Part shown: positions 40,920 through 49,010 of the stretch, in pieces
Position numbering within the stretch: position 1 is the stretch's first letter
Layout: every line of letters starts with the position of its first letter
Source: Clostridiales bacterium CHKCI001
GTDB taxonomy: Bacteria; Bacillota; Clostridia; Lachnospirales; Lachnospiraceae
Direction of reading: 5' to 3'
DNA: 64,000 bases
NCBI GenBank assembly: GCA_900045905.1
Contig: FCNS01000046.1
Location: 1-64,000, forward strand
Position numbers and translations under genes: made by a program
Notes under the pieces: generated by a model
What the model was told of the DNA's origin: nothing
What the model saw: only the letters and a program-made list of their open reading frames with translations
Database searches by the model: none

Positions 40920-42287
40920 TCAACCTCTCATTTCGATACGAGGACCTCCTGTATTTTCAATATACTCCCTCGTAATCGTAACTCTTCCAATCGAATCATC
41001 CTTTGGAATCTCGTACATAATATCCAACATAAAATCTTCTATGATCGCACGTAATGCTCTTGCTCCAGTATTTTTTTTCAATGCTTTTTCTGCAATCGCT
41101 TCTAGGGCATCATCATCAAATCGTAAATCGACTTCATCGAGTGCTAAAAGTTTCTGGTACTGCTTTAAAATAGCATTTCTTGGCTCTTTTAATACTTTTA
41201 CAAGCATATCTTTGTCCAAAGCATCCAATGTAAAAATAATCGGCAGACGTCCAATAAATTCTGGAATCATGCCAAACGCACGCAGGTCTTCAATCTGCAC
41301 CTGACGGAGTATATTTTTATCATTATCGTACTTATCTTTCAAATCTGCCTGAAATCCCATAGAGGATTTTTTATTTAAACGTTCTTTAATAATTTCTTCT
41401 AGATCTGGAAATGCTCCACCACAAATAAATAAAATATTCTTCGTATTAACCGTTTCCAATGGAACCATTGCATTTTTACTATTTGCTCCAACTGGAACTT
41501 CCACTTCTGCACCTTCTAACAGCTTTAGTAATCCTTGCTGTACGGATTCTCCACTGACATCGCGATTTGTTGTATTACGCTTTTTAGCCAATTTATCAAT
41601 TTCGTCGATAAAAATAATTCCTCGTTCCGCCTTTTCTACATCATTTCCTGCAGCTGCCAAGAGTTTCGTTACTACACTTTCAATATCATCTCCAATGTAT
41701 CCAGCTTCTGTCAATGATGTGGCATCCGCAATCGCAAGCGGTACATCCAATAGTTTTGCCAAGGTACGAACCAGATATGTTTTACCACTTCCCGTAGGTC
41801 CAATCATCAGCATATTCGATTTTTCAATCTCAATATCATCGGTATTCCCTGCGGCAATTCTTTTATAATGATTGTATACTCCAACTGAAATTACTTTCTT
41901 TGCATAGTCCTGTCCCACAATAAACTCATTTAACTGTGCATTAATTTTATGTGGAGCTGGAATTGATTTTATATCAAACACAGCCTCTGCTTTTTTTGGG
42001 CTCTTCTTTTTTACTCTTTGTCTCTGTGGGATCTGATTCATCATATCATCCAGATTCATATTCGCAGGAGGAACCATTGTCATCATATTATTATATGGAA
42101 ATCCGCTTGTACTCATCTGATCAAATGCCTTTTGCATACAATCATTACAAATACACATATTTGTTCCTGGCATCGTAATCATCTTTCCAGCTTTACTTTC
42201 TGGTCTTCTGCATATATAACAGACTTTTTCATAGTCTTCTTGATTTGTATTTTTATTATTCGTATCTTTATTATTTGTATCTGACAT
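40920..42287 (-). CDS. clpX: ATP-dependent Clp protease ATP-binding subunit ClpX
   Basis: Hexameric AAA+ unfoldase of 455 residues. An Asn/Thr-rich N-terminal extension of about 17 residues precedes the C4 zinc-binding domain (CYIC, then CICNDC). Walker A is GPTGSGKT and Walker [11 protein letters not shown]. ClpP is not beside it. A consensus-like promoter lies at 42487-42515, so it appears monocistronic with a leader of about 190 nt. Confidence 0.95.
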   Translation of the reverse strand: MSDTNNKDTNNKNTNQEDYEKVCYICRRPESKAGKMITMPGTNMCICNDCMQKAFDQMSTSGFPYNNMMTMVPPANMNLDDMMNQIPQRQRVKKKSPKKAEAVFDIKSIPAPHKINAQLNEFIVGQDYAKKVISVGVYNHYKRIAAGNTDDIEIEKSNMLMIGPTGSGKTYLVRTLAKLLDVPLAIADATSLTEAGYIGDDIESVVTKLLAAAGNDVEKAERGIIFIDEIDKLAKKRNTTNRDVSGESVQQGLLKLLEGAEVEVPVGANSKNAMVPLETVNTKNILFICGGAFPDLEEIIKERLNKKSSMGFQADLKDKYDNDKNILRQVQIEDLRAFGMIPEFIGRLPIIFTLDALDKDMLVKVLKEPRNAILKQYQKLLALDEVDLRFDDDALEAIAEKALKKNTGARALRAIIEDFMLDIMYEIPKDDSIGRVTITREYIENTGGPRIEMRG

Positions 42288-42486
42288 AACGATCCTCTCT
42301 CTTTTTTCTTCTATAAATATTTGCCAAAATTACAAAACTGTCATATCCACATTCTACGACGCTATCATAGAGGAACGCCAGCTATTTCCTAATTCTATGG
42401 CACTCTTATTTATTATATGAGATAGTGTAAGCTTTTGTAAGCTGACATGGTAGTTAGCCTTTTCCTTACAGAAAAGTTACTTTATC

Positions 42487-42515
42487 ATTATACGAGAAAA
42501 TATTGAAATAAACAA
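42487..42515 (-). promoter_or_regulatory. likely sigma-A promoter of clpX
   Basis: TTGTTT (42510-42515), a 17-bp spacer and TATAAT (42487-42492) on the minus strand. The leader contains GTAAGCTTTTGTAAGC-type repeats but no recognised regulator site. Confidence 0.55.
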
Positions 42516-42550
42516 GTAAATATTTTATTAACTATTTTCCAATGTTCTCT

Positions 42551-42650
42551 AAAAAACTCTATATCAGATAGGAGATGACTCCTGCCCCTGTAGACGGCGA
42601 GCAACAACTCAGTATTAATGGTGGTCCATCTGATATACGCTCCTACGAGT
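42551..42650. ncRNA. candidate structured RNA or switch-like element
   Basis: A 9-bp perfect stem (ATATCAGAT at 42561-42569, ATCTGATAT at 42628-42636) encloses a GC-richer, non-repetitive core with GGAG-ATGA-CTCC. On the minus strand six T follow, as in a terminator. AGGAG (42570-42574) can instead pair with CTCCT (42640-42644), which is incompatible with the first stem. Such mutually exclusive pairings suggest a folded RNA. I do not recognise the family, and the strand is uncertain. Confidence 0.4.
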
Positions 42651-42662
42651 CTGGAATACATA

Positions 42663-42703
42663 AAAAAGGAACTGTACGAGAATTTACGTTACAGTCCCTT
42701 TTA
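42663..42703. terminator. terminator near the 53-residue gene
   Basis: AAAAAGGAACTGTA pairs with TACAGTCCCTTTT across a 13-nt loop. The minus-strand side ends in TTTTTT, so it can end the small gene; on the plus strand TTTT follows and could end the candidate RNA. Confidence 0.6.
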
Positions 42704-42750
42704 AAAATGGTATTTCTTTTGTCCTATGAATGTGTTTTTCTTGCGATGCA

Positions 42751-42912
42751 CTATTCTTTTCTCTTCCTTTCCACTAGCTTCATATAAGATGTTCTTTCAT
42801 CTTCACTGATAAATCCATATCCACTAAATTTATTAATCAGTGACACTGCTTTTTCTATTTCATCTCTTGAAAATTCTGGCTGTGTTTTAATATATGTTTC
42901 TAATAACGACAT
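42751..42912 (-). CDS. 53-residue hypothetical protein
   Basis: ATG 42912 follows AAGGAGGTG at good spacing and the frame runs to a TAG at 42751. The protein begins MSLLETYIKTQPEFSRDEIE and ends in a basic tail (KLVERKRKE). It is charged and predicted mostly helical, with no membrane segment. It is divergent from the XRE/S24-like regulator gene and shares its upstream region, so it may be a target or partner of that regulator. Family not recognised. Confidence 0.65.
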   Translation of the reverse strand: MSLLETYIKTQPEFSRDEIEKAVSLINKFSGYGFISEDERTSYMKLVERKRKE

Positions 42913-43028
42913 AGGCCCACCTCCTTTTATTGTGCTGGGCTATCAAATTGCATAAACAAGAGAATCAGGAGAAGCAAGCTAGTCCTTTTTTCTGTTTAAA
43001 TACAGTATAAAACATTTTATCAAATATG

Positions 43029-43116
43029 AAAAGTGAAAATTATACACTTTTGAAAAAAATTTTCATGTAAAATTATACACTTTTGTATTGAAATCAGCAA
43101 AATTTCTTATTATAAT
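43029..43116 (+). promoter_or_regulatory. promoter and repeated operator of the XRE regulator gene
   Basis: TTGAAA (43088-43093), a 17-bp spacer and TATAAT (43111-43116) form a consensus promoter. Just upstream a 17-bp sequence, AAAATTATACACTTTTG, occurs twice as exact direct repeats (43036-43052 and 43069-43085), 33 bp apart, about three helical turns. The first copy is also half of an inverted repeat AAAAGTG-N9-CACTTTT. These look like binding sites for the regulator itself. Confidence 0.65.
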
Positions 43117-43221
43117 AATAATATACATTCTTTTATAGAATATCTATTTTTCTTACTGACACTGATAATTTTAGAACGAATCGAACATGATACGTTCCTA
43201 TTTTTTGAAAGGAGGTTTTCC

Positions 43222-43992
43222 ATGTCCAATATAACTGATGTTTCTACTGGGCTACGTAATATGATGAAATCACGCAAACTAACAATTTCTGAATTAGCTG
43301 ATGAATCTAATATTCCAGAAGATACAATCAAATCGATTCGAAGCGGTAAAACTAAAAATCCAGGTATTCAAACAATTATTCGCTTAGCCGATGCAATGCA
43401 ATGCAGCATCGATGAATTAATTGGTCATCAACCCGCCAGCACAGAGGAAATGGAATTTCTTTCTTCTTGGAAAAAATTAGATCAACACGGTCGTAAACTC
43501 GTTCAGGCAATTGCAGATATCGAAGTATCTGACCGTCATCAAATATCACATTCAAACCGCCTTATTTCTTGCATTGTATCCTCCAGTAATTTAGATGATG
43601 GATTTCTTTATGATAGCTTTCATATCCAAACAATTGAAATTCCATCCAACAGTTTTCCTAGTGCAGATTTTTGTATTTATATTAACACAGATTCTCTATC
43701 TCCTATTTATTTTAAGGGAGATATTCTGGCAATAGAAAAACGCTTTCCCCACAATGGGGAGACTGCAATCTTCATTCATCACAATATTGGATACATACGC
43801 AGATATGAAATACAAAAAGAAAAAAAACAGCTATTGCCATTATTGCCAGCTTGTAAAACATTAGAAAGCAAACAGTTATCGGAATATATTTGTTTTGGCA
43901 CAATACTCGGAATTGTAAAGTTTTCTTCTAGTGAAAATTCCCGACATCATAACGCAGCTTCTATGATACAATACATTAAACCAAACCTATGA
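43222..43992 (+). CDS. XRE-family regulator with degenerate S24/LexA-like C-terminal domain
   Basis: A 256-residue protein, the only intact plus-strand gene in the region. Residues 8-65 are a Cro/CI helix-turn-helix (ISELADESNIPEDTIKSIRSG). The C-terminal half resembles an S24 peptidase fold (INTDSLSPIYFKGDILAIE). The usual serine is present in the TDSLSP segment, but the expected catalytic Lys region reads YIRRYE, so self-cleavage is doubtful. It could sense a ligand or stress rather than RecA. GGAGG precedes the ATG. Autoregulation is suggested by the repeats upstream. Confidence 0.75.
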   Translation: MSNITDVSTGLRNMMKSRKLTISELADESNIPEDTIKSIRSGKTKNPGIQTIIRLADAMQCSIDELIGHQPASTEEMEFLSSWKKLDQHGRKLVQAIADIEVSDRHQISHSNRLISCIVSSSNLDDGFLYDSFHIQTIEIPSNSFPSADFCIYINTDSLSPIYFKGDILAIEKRFPHNGETAIFIHHNIGYIRRYEIQKEKKQLLPLLPACKTLESKQLSEYICFGTILGIVKFSSSENSRHHNAASMIQYIKPNL

Positions 43993-44037
43993 AAGGGCAG
44001 TCATATTAAGCGAATAACTTAATATGACTGCCCTTTC
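43991..44037. terminator. bidirectional terminator between XRE gene and htrA
   Basis: A 20-bp nearly perfect stem (GAAAGGGCAGTCATATTAAG and complement) with a 7-nt loop separates convergent genes and has T/A-rich flanks on both sides. Confidence 0.85.
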
Positions 44038-44082
44038 TAAATCTTATATTCTCAGCAACTGTTATTATCTACTTTTATATCG

Positions 44083-45750
44083 TTAATTTGCCTGTGTCTG
44101 ATCCTCTTGAACCGTTACGCTATCTTTGGAAGCTAAAGTTACTGAAACTTTCTTCTCTTCAAAGCCATTTCCACTTGGATGCTGAACGGTTAATTCTACT
44201 GTCTCACCAACTTCATAATAGTTTAATTCTGACCGAAGTGCATTCTTACCATCAACTGACTTTCCATTTACTGCTGTAATAATATCATAGATATTTAAAC
44301 CTGCCTGATCTGCTGGTGATCCCTCTGTAATCTGCTGAATCGAAGCACCCTTTGGATAATTATTGTTTTGGACATAAGTATCGGAAATATCAATTACTGT
44401 AACACCAAGATATCCTCTCTTCTCTTCTGCTACTTCTGTTCTTACTTCTTGATTCATTAACTCTGTAATAATCTCCTCAGCAGACGTAATCGGAATTGCA
44501 TATCCAACCCCTTCTACTTCCTCTGCACTATACTTAGCAGAATTAATACCAATCAATTCTCCCTTTGTATTAAATAATCCACCGCCACTGTTACCTGGAT
44601 TAATTGCTGCGTCTGTCTGAAGCAACGTTCTTTTATACCCATCAATTGTAACTTGACGATTTAATGCACTAATATATCCTACTGTAGTAGAAGTACCTTC
44701 TCCAAGTGCATTACCAATTGCAATCACACCATTACCTTCTTGGCACTCATCTGAGTTACCAATTGTAGCGACTGCAATATTATTTAATGTACCCTCTTGA
44801 ATATTTTCTAGTGGAACTTGAATCACTGCTAAATCCATTGCTTCATCTGTCCCCTGTACTACTGCATCTGCTGTCGTACCATCGTTAAACTCTACTGAAA
44901 TATTTTTAGAAGTAGCGCTATAGGTATAGAATTTTAATCCGCTACTTTCTTCTCCACTATCTGCTGCTGTTACATGGTTATTCGTAACAATCAAAAGTGC
45001 TTCATCTGTCTTTCCAATAATAACACCTGAGCCATATGCCTGCGCTTCTTGCGTCTGTGTCTGGGACTGTCCGCTGCCGCCAAAGAACTGACTTAACGGA
45101 TCACTGCTAATTTCTGTTGTATATTCCAATGTATTTGTAATTGCAACAATACTTGGCTTTACTTGTTGAACAATATTAGAAACATCTAATACTTTAATTC
45201 CAGTATCTGAAGAACTATCTGAATTAGAAGCAGTATCGGTACTCTTTGTCAATACTACTTGGTCATTATTCGTTGTTGTAGCAACTTGATCTTTGGTAAC
45301 AAAGTTGTCTTTCATATACTGGATTCCTGCAAATGCTCCTCCTCCCGCAGCACCAATTACAATAAGACCTGCCGCAGCAACTGCTGCTACTTTTTTCATT
45401 GTTCTATGATCTTTTTTTCTTTTATTTTTCTTTCTTTTTACTGGCATATTGGATGGAGATGCCTCTTGATAATAATCATTCGAGTTTTGATTAGATGCTG
45501 TATTATAAGATGATTCTTCCTGATATGTATCTTCAGCAGACTGATTATTCTGTGTGTAATTGGAATAATCTTCTCTCGATACATGAGTATAACGGTAAAC
45601 ACTTCCCTGTGATTCGGAGCTATTTTCTTCATTTGAAGATTGATTATTATCATTTACCTCATTATAAGAATATTCAGATGGTTGCTCTCCATTTGATTGT
45701 TTATTGTTAAATTGTTCATTATCATTATAATCGTTAAACTGATCTGACAT
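44083..45750 (-). CDS. htrA: HtrA/DegP-like membrane serine protease
   Basis: A 555-residue trypsin-like protease. Residues 1-115 are a cytoplasmic low-complexity region rich in Asn, Gln, Ser, Glu and Tyr. A basic stretch (KRKKNKRKKDHR) and one transmembrane helix follow (about 120-145). The catalytic triad is His in VTNNHVTA, Asp in DEAMDLAV and Ser in NPGNSGGG. One C-terminal PDZ domain (about 450-540) completes it. It handles misfolded proteins outside the membrane. The long N-terminal tail is unusual in size and composition. Confidence 0.92.
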   Translation of the reverse strand: MSDQFNDYNDNEQFNNKQSNGEQPSEYSYNEVNDNNQSSNEENSSESQGSVYRYTHVSREDYSNYTQNNQSAEDTYQEESSYNTASNQNSNDYYQEASPSNMPVKRKKNKRKKDHRTMKKVAAVAAAGLIVIGAAGGGAFAGIQYMKDNFVTKDQVATTTNNDQVVLTKSTDTASNSDSSSDTGIKVLDVSNIVQQVKPSIVAITNTLEYTTEISSDPLSQFFGGSGQSQTQTQEAQAYGSGVIIGKTDEALLIVTNNHVTAADSGEESSGLKFYTYSATSKNISVEFNDGTTADAVVQGTDEAMDLAVIQVPLENIQEGTLNNIAVATIGNSDECQEGNGVIAIGNALGEGTSTTVGYISALNRQVTIDGYKRTLLQTDAAINPGNSGGGLFNTKGELIGINSAKYSAEEVEGVGYAIPITSAEEIITELMNQEVRTEVAEEKRGYLGVTVIDISDTYVQNNNYPKGASIQQITEGSPADQAGLNIYDIITAVNGKSVDGKNALRSELNYYEVGETVELTVQHPSGNGFEEKKVSVTLASKDSVTVQEDQTQAN

Positions 45751-45936
45751 AATAATTCCTCCTCATTTACAAGCAGTACAGATGGTTCCAATCCACTGCA
45801 TGATTTAAATTAATAAGGTTAAAACCTACATCGAATGTATCTTTCATCCTTTTGTGCCTACAGTTTATCAATCATTTGTGATAAATTTGTGTTTTATCGC
45901 GTAAAAAACTTTGAACAAATTATGTGTCTTTTATGT

Positions 45937-47043
45937 TCACTGTTTTTTATTTTGTATGTATATAAGAACAATTCCTGCTCCTGCAAAGATAATAATTAAA
46001 ATCAAAAAACTCCATTCGTTTTGAACGTTACTTTCTGTTTCTGTATTTTCTAAACTTTCTTGTTCAGATTCCTCCCATTCAGCTGTTGTTTCTCTCGTTT
46101 TCTTTGTTTCTTCCTTGCTCTGTTTGGTTTCTTGTAACGACTCCGAAGACATTAAAGATTGTTCTGAGCTAGCAACTTCTGAATCTTTTAAAGCTGCAAC
46201 TTCTACTTGCTGTTGCTCCATTGCAGATACTTCTACTGGAATTGTCTGTTCTGGAGCTGGTACATTACCAATTGTCTCAGGTGGAATTGATGGAATTGCC
46301 TCAGAGACTTGTGAAGCAATTGGTGCTGTTTCTGGAGCAATTGGCTGCGCTTCTGAAGCAACTGGCTGCGCTTCTGAAGCAACTGGCAATGGATCTATAG
46401 CCGATGTAGGATTGGAACTTACTGGCTCAGAAGGTAACCCCCCTGCTTCAGGTCTTTCTACAAGACTCCCTTCCTCTGTACTTGTTTCTTCTATAATTGG
46501 ATTCTCTACCAACGAAAAATCAAATCTAGAAAATATTTCTTCCTGTGAAGTAGGTGTAATACAGAGGACCACTCTTCTTGGACTCATTACCCAAACTTCT
46601 CGTAACTTCCATTCTCCTGCTACCATCTCGTCTGTTGTAACGCGTTCTCCTATATAAAGCCCTGGCTGCTGCATATTCATCTCCACTAGAAAACTTTCGG
46701 AGGGCTGTATCGTACTCTGATAATTTAATGCTGTCACAACCCAATCTGAAAACTCAGTTTTCAATTGGAACGCAACATAAAATGGAGCCCTGCGATTTAC
46801 ACCTGTAGCAGCCACTCTAGACTTCTCTAAATCCAGAAGTTCCTCCAAACTTCTCTGTGGTTCCTCCCAACTACTTAGTTCTGGTGTTGATTCCATCACC
46901 TCAGACGTTGTTTCTATTATCGTTGTTTCATTTGGCTGTTCCTCTTGTGCCATTACTATTTTACTCTTAGATGAAGAACACAAGATAATAATTCCCATAA
47001 CTATAGTGAATAGCCAAATCCATCCTCTTTTCTTATGCATCAT
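45937..47043 (-). CDS. Ser/Glu/Pro-rich surface protein with N- and C-terminal hydrophobic segments
   Basis: A 368-residue protein of unknown function. The N-terminus is a signal peptide or anchor (WIWLFTIVMGIIILC), then a compact domain at about 65-175, then about 160 residues of Ser, Glu, Pro and Thr with short repeats (PVASEAQ twice), and a C-terminal helix with a basic end (YIQNKKQ). There is no LPXTG motif, so it is probably membrane-anchored. GGAGAGGG precedes the start. It has its own promoter at 47116-47144. Confidence 0.6.
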   Translation of the reverse strand: MMHKKRGWIWLFTIVMGIIILCSSSKSKIVMAQEEQPNETTIIETTSEVMESTPELSSWEEPQRSLEELLDLEKSRVAATGVNRRAPFYVAFQLKTEFSDWVVTALNYQSTIQPSESFLVEMNMQQPGLYIGERVTTDEMVAGEWKLREVWVMSPRRVVLCITPTSQEEIFSRFDFSLVENPIIEETSTEEGSLVERPEAGGLPSEPVSSNPTSAIDPLPVASEAQPVASEAQPIAPETAPIASQVSEAIPSIPPETIGNVPAPEQTIPVEVSAMEQQQVEVAALKDSEVASSEQSLMSSESLQETKQSKEETKKTRETTAEWEESEQESLENTETESNVQNEWSFLILIIIFAGAGIVLIYIQNKKQ

Positions 47044-47115
47044 TTTCCCTCTCCTCTCATAAGCTTTTATAGATATCCTATTAAAATTCTCGAATAGTAA
47101 AACCTTTCACTTTAT

Positions 47116-47144
47116 ACTATACTATGGAATTTTTTTAATTTCAA
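47116..47144 (-). promoter_or_regulatory. sigma-A promoter of the surface-protein gene
   Basis: TTGAAA (47139-47144), 17-bp spacer, TATAGT (47116-47121) on the minus strand, about 70 bp before the start codon. Confidence 0.6.
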
Positions 47145-47273
47145 CTATAACATTTAATTACAATAGGGTAACTTTTTTGTAATCAGAATGGAGCCTTCTT
47201 TTGCATATCACGATAACAAAAAAAGATAACACAAAGCACTTTACTTGTGTTACCCTTTTACACGAAAAACTTT

Positions 47274-47318
47274 ACCCTCTCTAGCAGATAATTAGTAAAC
47301 GAATCTGCCAGAGAGGGT
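47274..47318 (-). terminator. terminator of the mtlF-fruK-hpr operon
   Basis: ACCCTCTCT-GCAGAT pairs with ATCTGC-AGAGAGGGT (one bulge), followed by AAAGTTTTT on the minus strand. It lies 21 bp past the HPr gene. A second AACACAA/TTGTGTT hairpin lies further down. Confidence 0.78.
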
Positions 47319-47339
47319 GAGCTGTAATAACATAAAATC

Positions 47340-47594
47340 CTACATTGTTTCAAAAAATTGAACCAATTTTTCTAAATCTTCTTTTTCTGTAATTCCGTCG
47401 CAAAGAATCTGTACTTTATCCATATATTTAACTGATGCTGACATCAAATCCAACACCGCTCTTGGATCGATCTCTTTATCATCTACAATCAATGTAATTT
47501 TTGAATTACACTGAGAAGCGATACGTGTCAACTTTGCTGCTGGACGAGCATGAATTCCCATCTCATCCTTTACCAATACAATTTTAGATACCAT
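47340..47594 (-). CDS. HPr phosphocarrier protein (His15, Ala46)
   Basis: An 84-residue HPr in which the phosphotransfer His15 is intact (MGIHARPAA), so it should pass phosphate from EI to EIIA. The regulatory Ser46 position is alanine (DPRAVLDL), so HPr kinase should not modify it. Its place at the end of the mtlF-fruK-dehydrogenase operon suggests a dedicated carrier that escapes HPrK control. AAAGGGGAAG precedes the start. It may otherwise be one of several HPr copies in the genome. Confidence 0.88.
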   Translation of the reverse strand: MVSKIVLVKDEMGIHARPAAKLTRIASQCNSKITLIVDDKEIDPRAVLDLMSASVKYMDKVQILCDGITEKEDLEKLVQFFETM

Positions 47595-47679
47595 AATACT
47601 TCCCCTTTCACACCTCTGATCTTTTCAGGTAGTTTTGCAGTTTCTTTCATTGTATCGGTTTTTCTCAAAAATCTCAAGA

Positions 47680-48942
47680 TTATTTTACTCCAAAGTGTTC
47701 AAATAAAATCTTCTCTGCCTCTACATTCCAAAGGCCTTTATGAGCTTTACAAGAATCGGATAATTTCTTAAATAAAGGATCTGTTTTTCCGAGCTCTTCA
47801 AAGTCATCAATCGCAGTCAGTGGCATATTAAACTGCGTATAAGTCAGTTTCTTTCCACCTGGAATACTTGGAAGATTCTTTGTTGCTTCTGCAATACTAT
47901 CGATTCCTCCTACATGAGTAACCATAACTGCTGGTTCAATTGCTCCCTTAGCTGCTAGTGTATTTGCTTCTACTAAATCGTCCGTATTTCCACCCGTTGT
48001 TCCTAAAATATGGGTACTTGTATAGTGCACATTATAGAGATTAATATCTGCCTTAAATTGATTGTCTGTAGGTCCTGCAAAGAAATTCATACAACCATCA
48101 AATGCCAGCAACTGATCTGCCATCTCTGCAACTTGACGAATCGGTACATACACAAATACATCATCATATCCATGACCTTCTGTAATTGCCATCAGTTCTG
48201 CAATTGGGTCTTGCATATTTGCAGTGTTTACGTAGTGAAGCTCCACACCATTTTCTTTTGCATGCTCTTCTGAAATTACTTCTTTTGCACGTGCAATTCT
48301 GTCATCACTAACATCCGTTACAACAATTCGTTTTGGCTTATTTTCAAACTGAATTCCGTAGCTAACTGCTCCTAATCCCATCGGACCACAGCCGCCCATA
48401 ATTAAAATATTTCCGTCTTCCTTCGTTCCCATCGCATGGTCATAATTCTTTTTGTTTGTATGATAATTTGCATGATATCCACCAATAATACAGCTCATTG
48501 GTTCTCCAAGTGATGCCTGGAAATAAGCCTCTCCATCATAATTTAATAAGCAGCCAAGTTCCATTACTTCATGAGGAATTACGCAATAAGTACAAGCTCC
48601 ACCAAAAAATTCATAGGAATATCCTGGAGATGCTAAACTACCTTTATAATTTAAAGCTGGCTGTAATGCAAACTTCTGACCAACTTTAAACTGATCCTGC
48701 CACTTTGCTCCAACTTGAACAATATCTCCAGAGAATTCATGTCCAATAATGATTGGATTCGTATCTATATTTTGAGGAGCACGTTTATGTTTTTTCCCTT
48801 GCTTTACTAATTTATAAGTTGACATACAAATACTGTCACTCATTACTTTTACTAAAATTTCATCTTCTTTTATCTCTGGCAACTCAAATTCTTCTAAGCG
48901 TAAGTCATCCATTCCATACATTCTAACTGCTTTTGTTTTCAT
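47680..48942 (-). CDS. zinc-type medium-chain dehydrogenase, L-sorbose-1-phosphate reductase-like
   Basis: A 420-residue MDR-family alcohol dehydrogenase. The N-terminal catalytic domain has SICMSTYK and GHEFSG (zinc-site region, with the usual C-H-E pattern) and the Rossmann domain has GGCGPMGLGAVSYG. Overall it resembles the longer SorE type that interconverts L-sorbose-1-phosphate and glucitol-6-phosphate, a reaction at the carbon next to the phosphorylated one. In this PTS locus it may oxidise mannitol-1-phosphate to fructose-1-phosphate for FruK. Exact substrate is inference. GGAGG precedes the start. Confidence 0.75.
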   Translation of the reverse strand: MKTKAVRMYGMDDLRLEEFELPEIKEDEILVKVMSDSICMSTYKLVKQGKKHKRAPQNIDTNPIIIGHEFSGDIVQVGAKWQDQFKVGQKFALQPALNYKGSLASPGYSYEFFGGACTYCVIPHEVMELGCLLNYDGEAYFQASLGEPMSCIIGGYHANYHTNKKNYDHAMGTKEDGNILIMGGCGPMGLGAVSYGIQFENKPKRIVVTDVSDDRIARAKEVISEEHAKENGVELHYVNTANMQDPIAELMAITEGHGYDDVFVYVPIRQVAEMADQLLAFDGCMNFFAGPTDNQFKADINLYNVHYTSTHILGTTGGNTDDLVEANTLAAKGAIEPAVMVTHVGGIDSIAEATKNLPSIPGGKKLTYTQFNMPLTAIDDFEELGKTDPLFKKLSDSCKAHKGLWNVEAEKILFEHFGVK

Positions 48943-49010
48943 TATTTTTTACCTCCTAATTATATGACTAATACTGGTTACTCTAATTTTTTCTATCTTC
49001 TAATTAAAAT

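Noticed and set aside
42575-42787. A 70-codon plus-strand frame beginning MTPAPVDGEQ
   Set aside because: It overlaps the candidate structured RNA and the antisense of the 53-residue gene, with no ribosome site; probably spurious.
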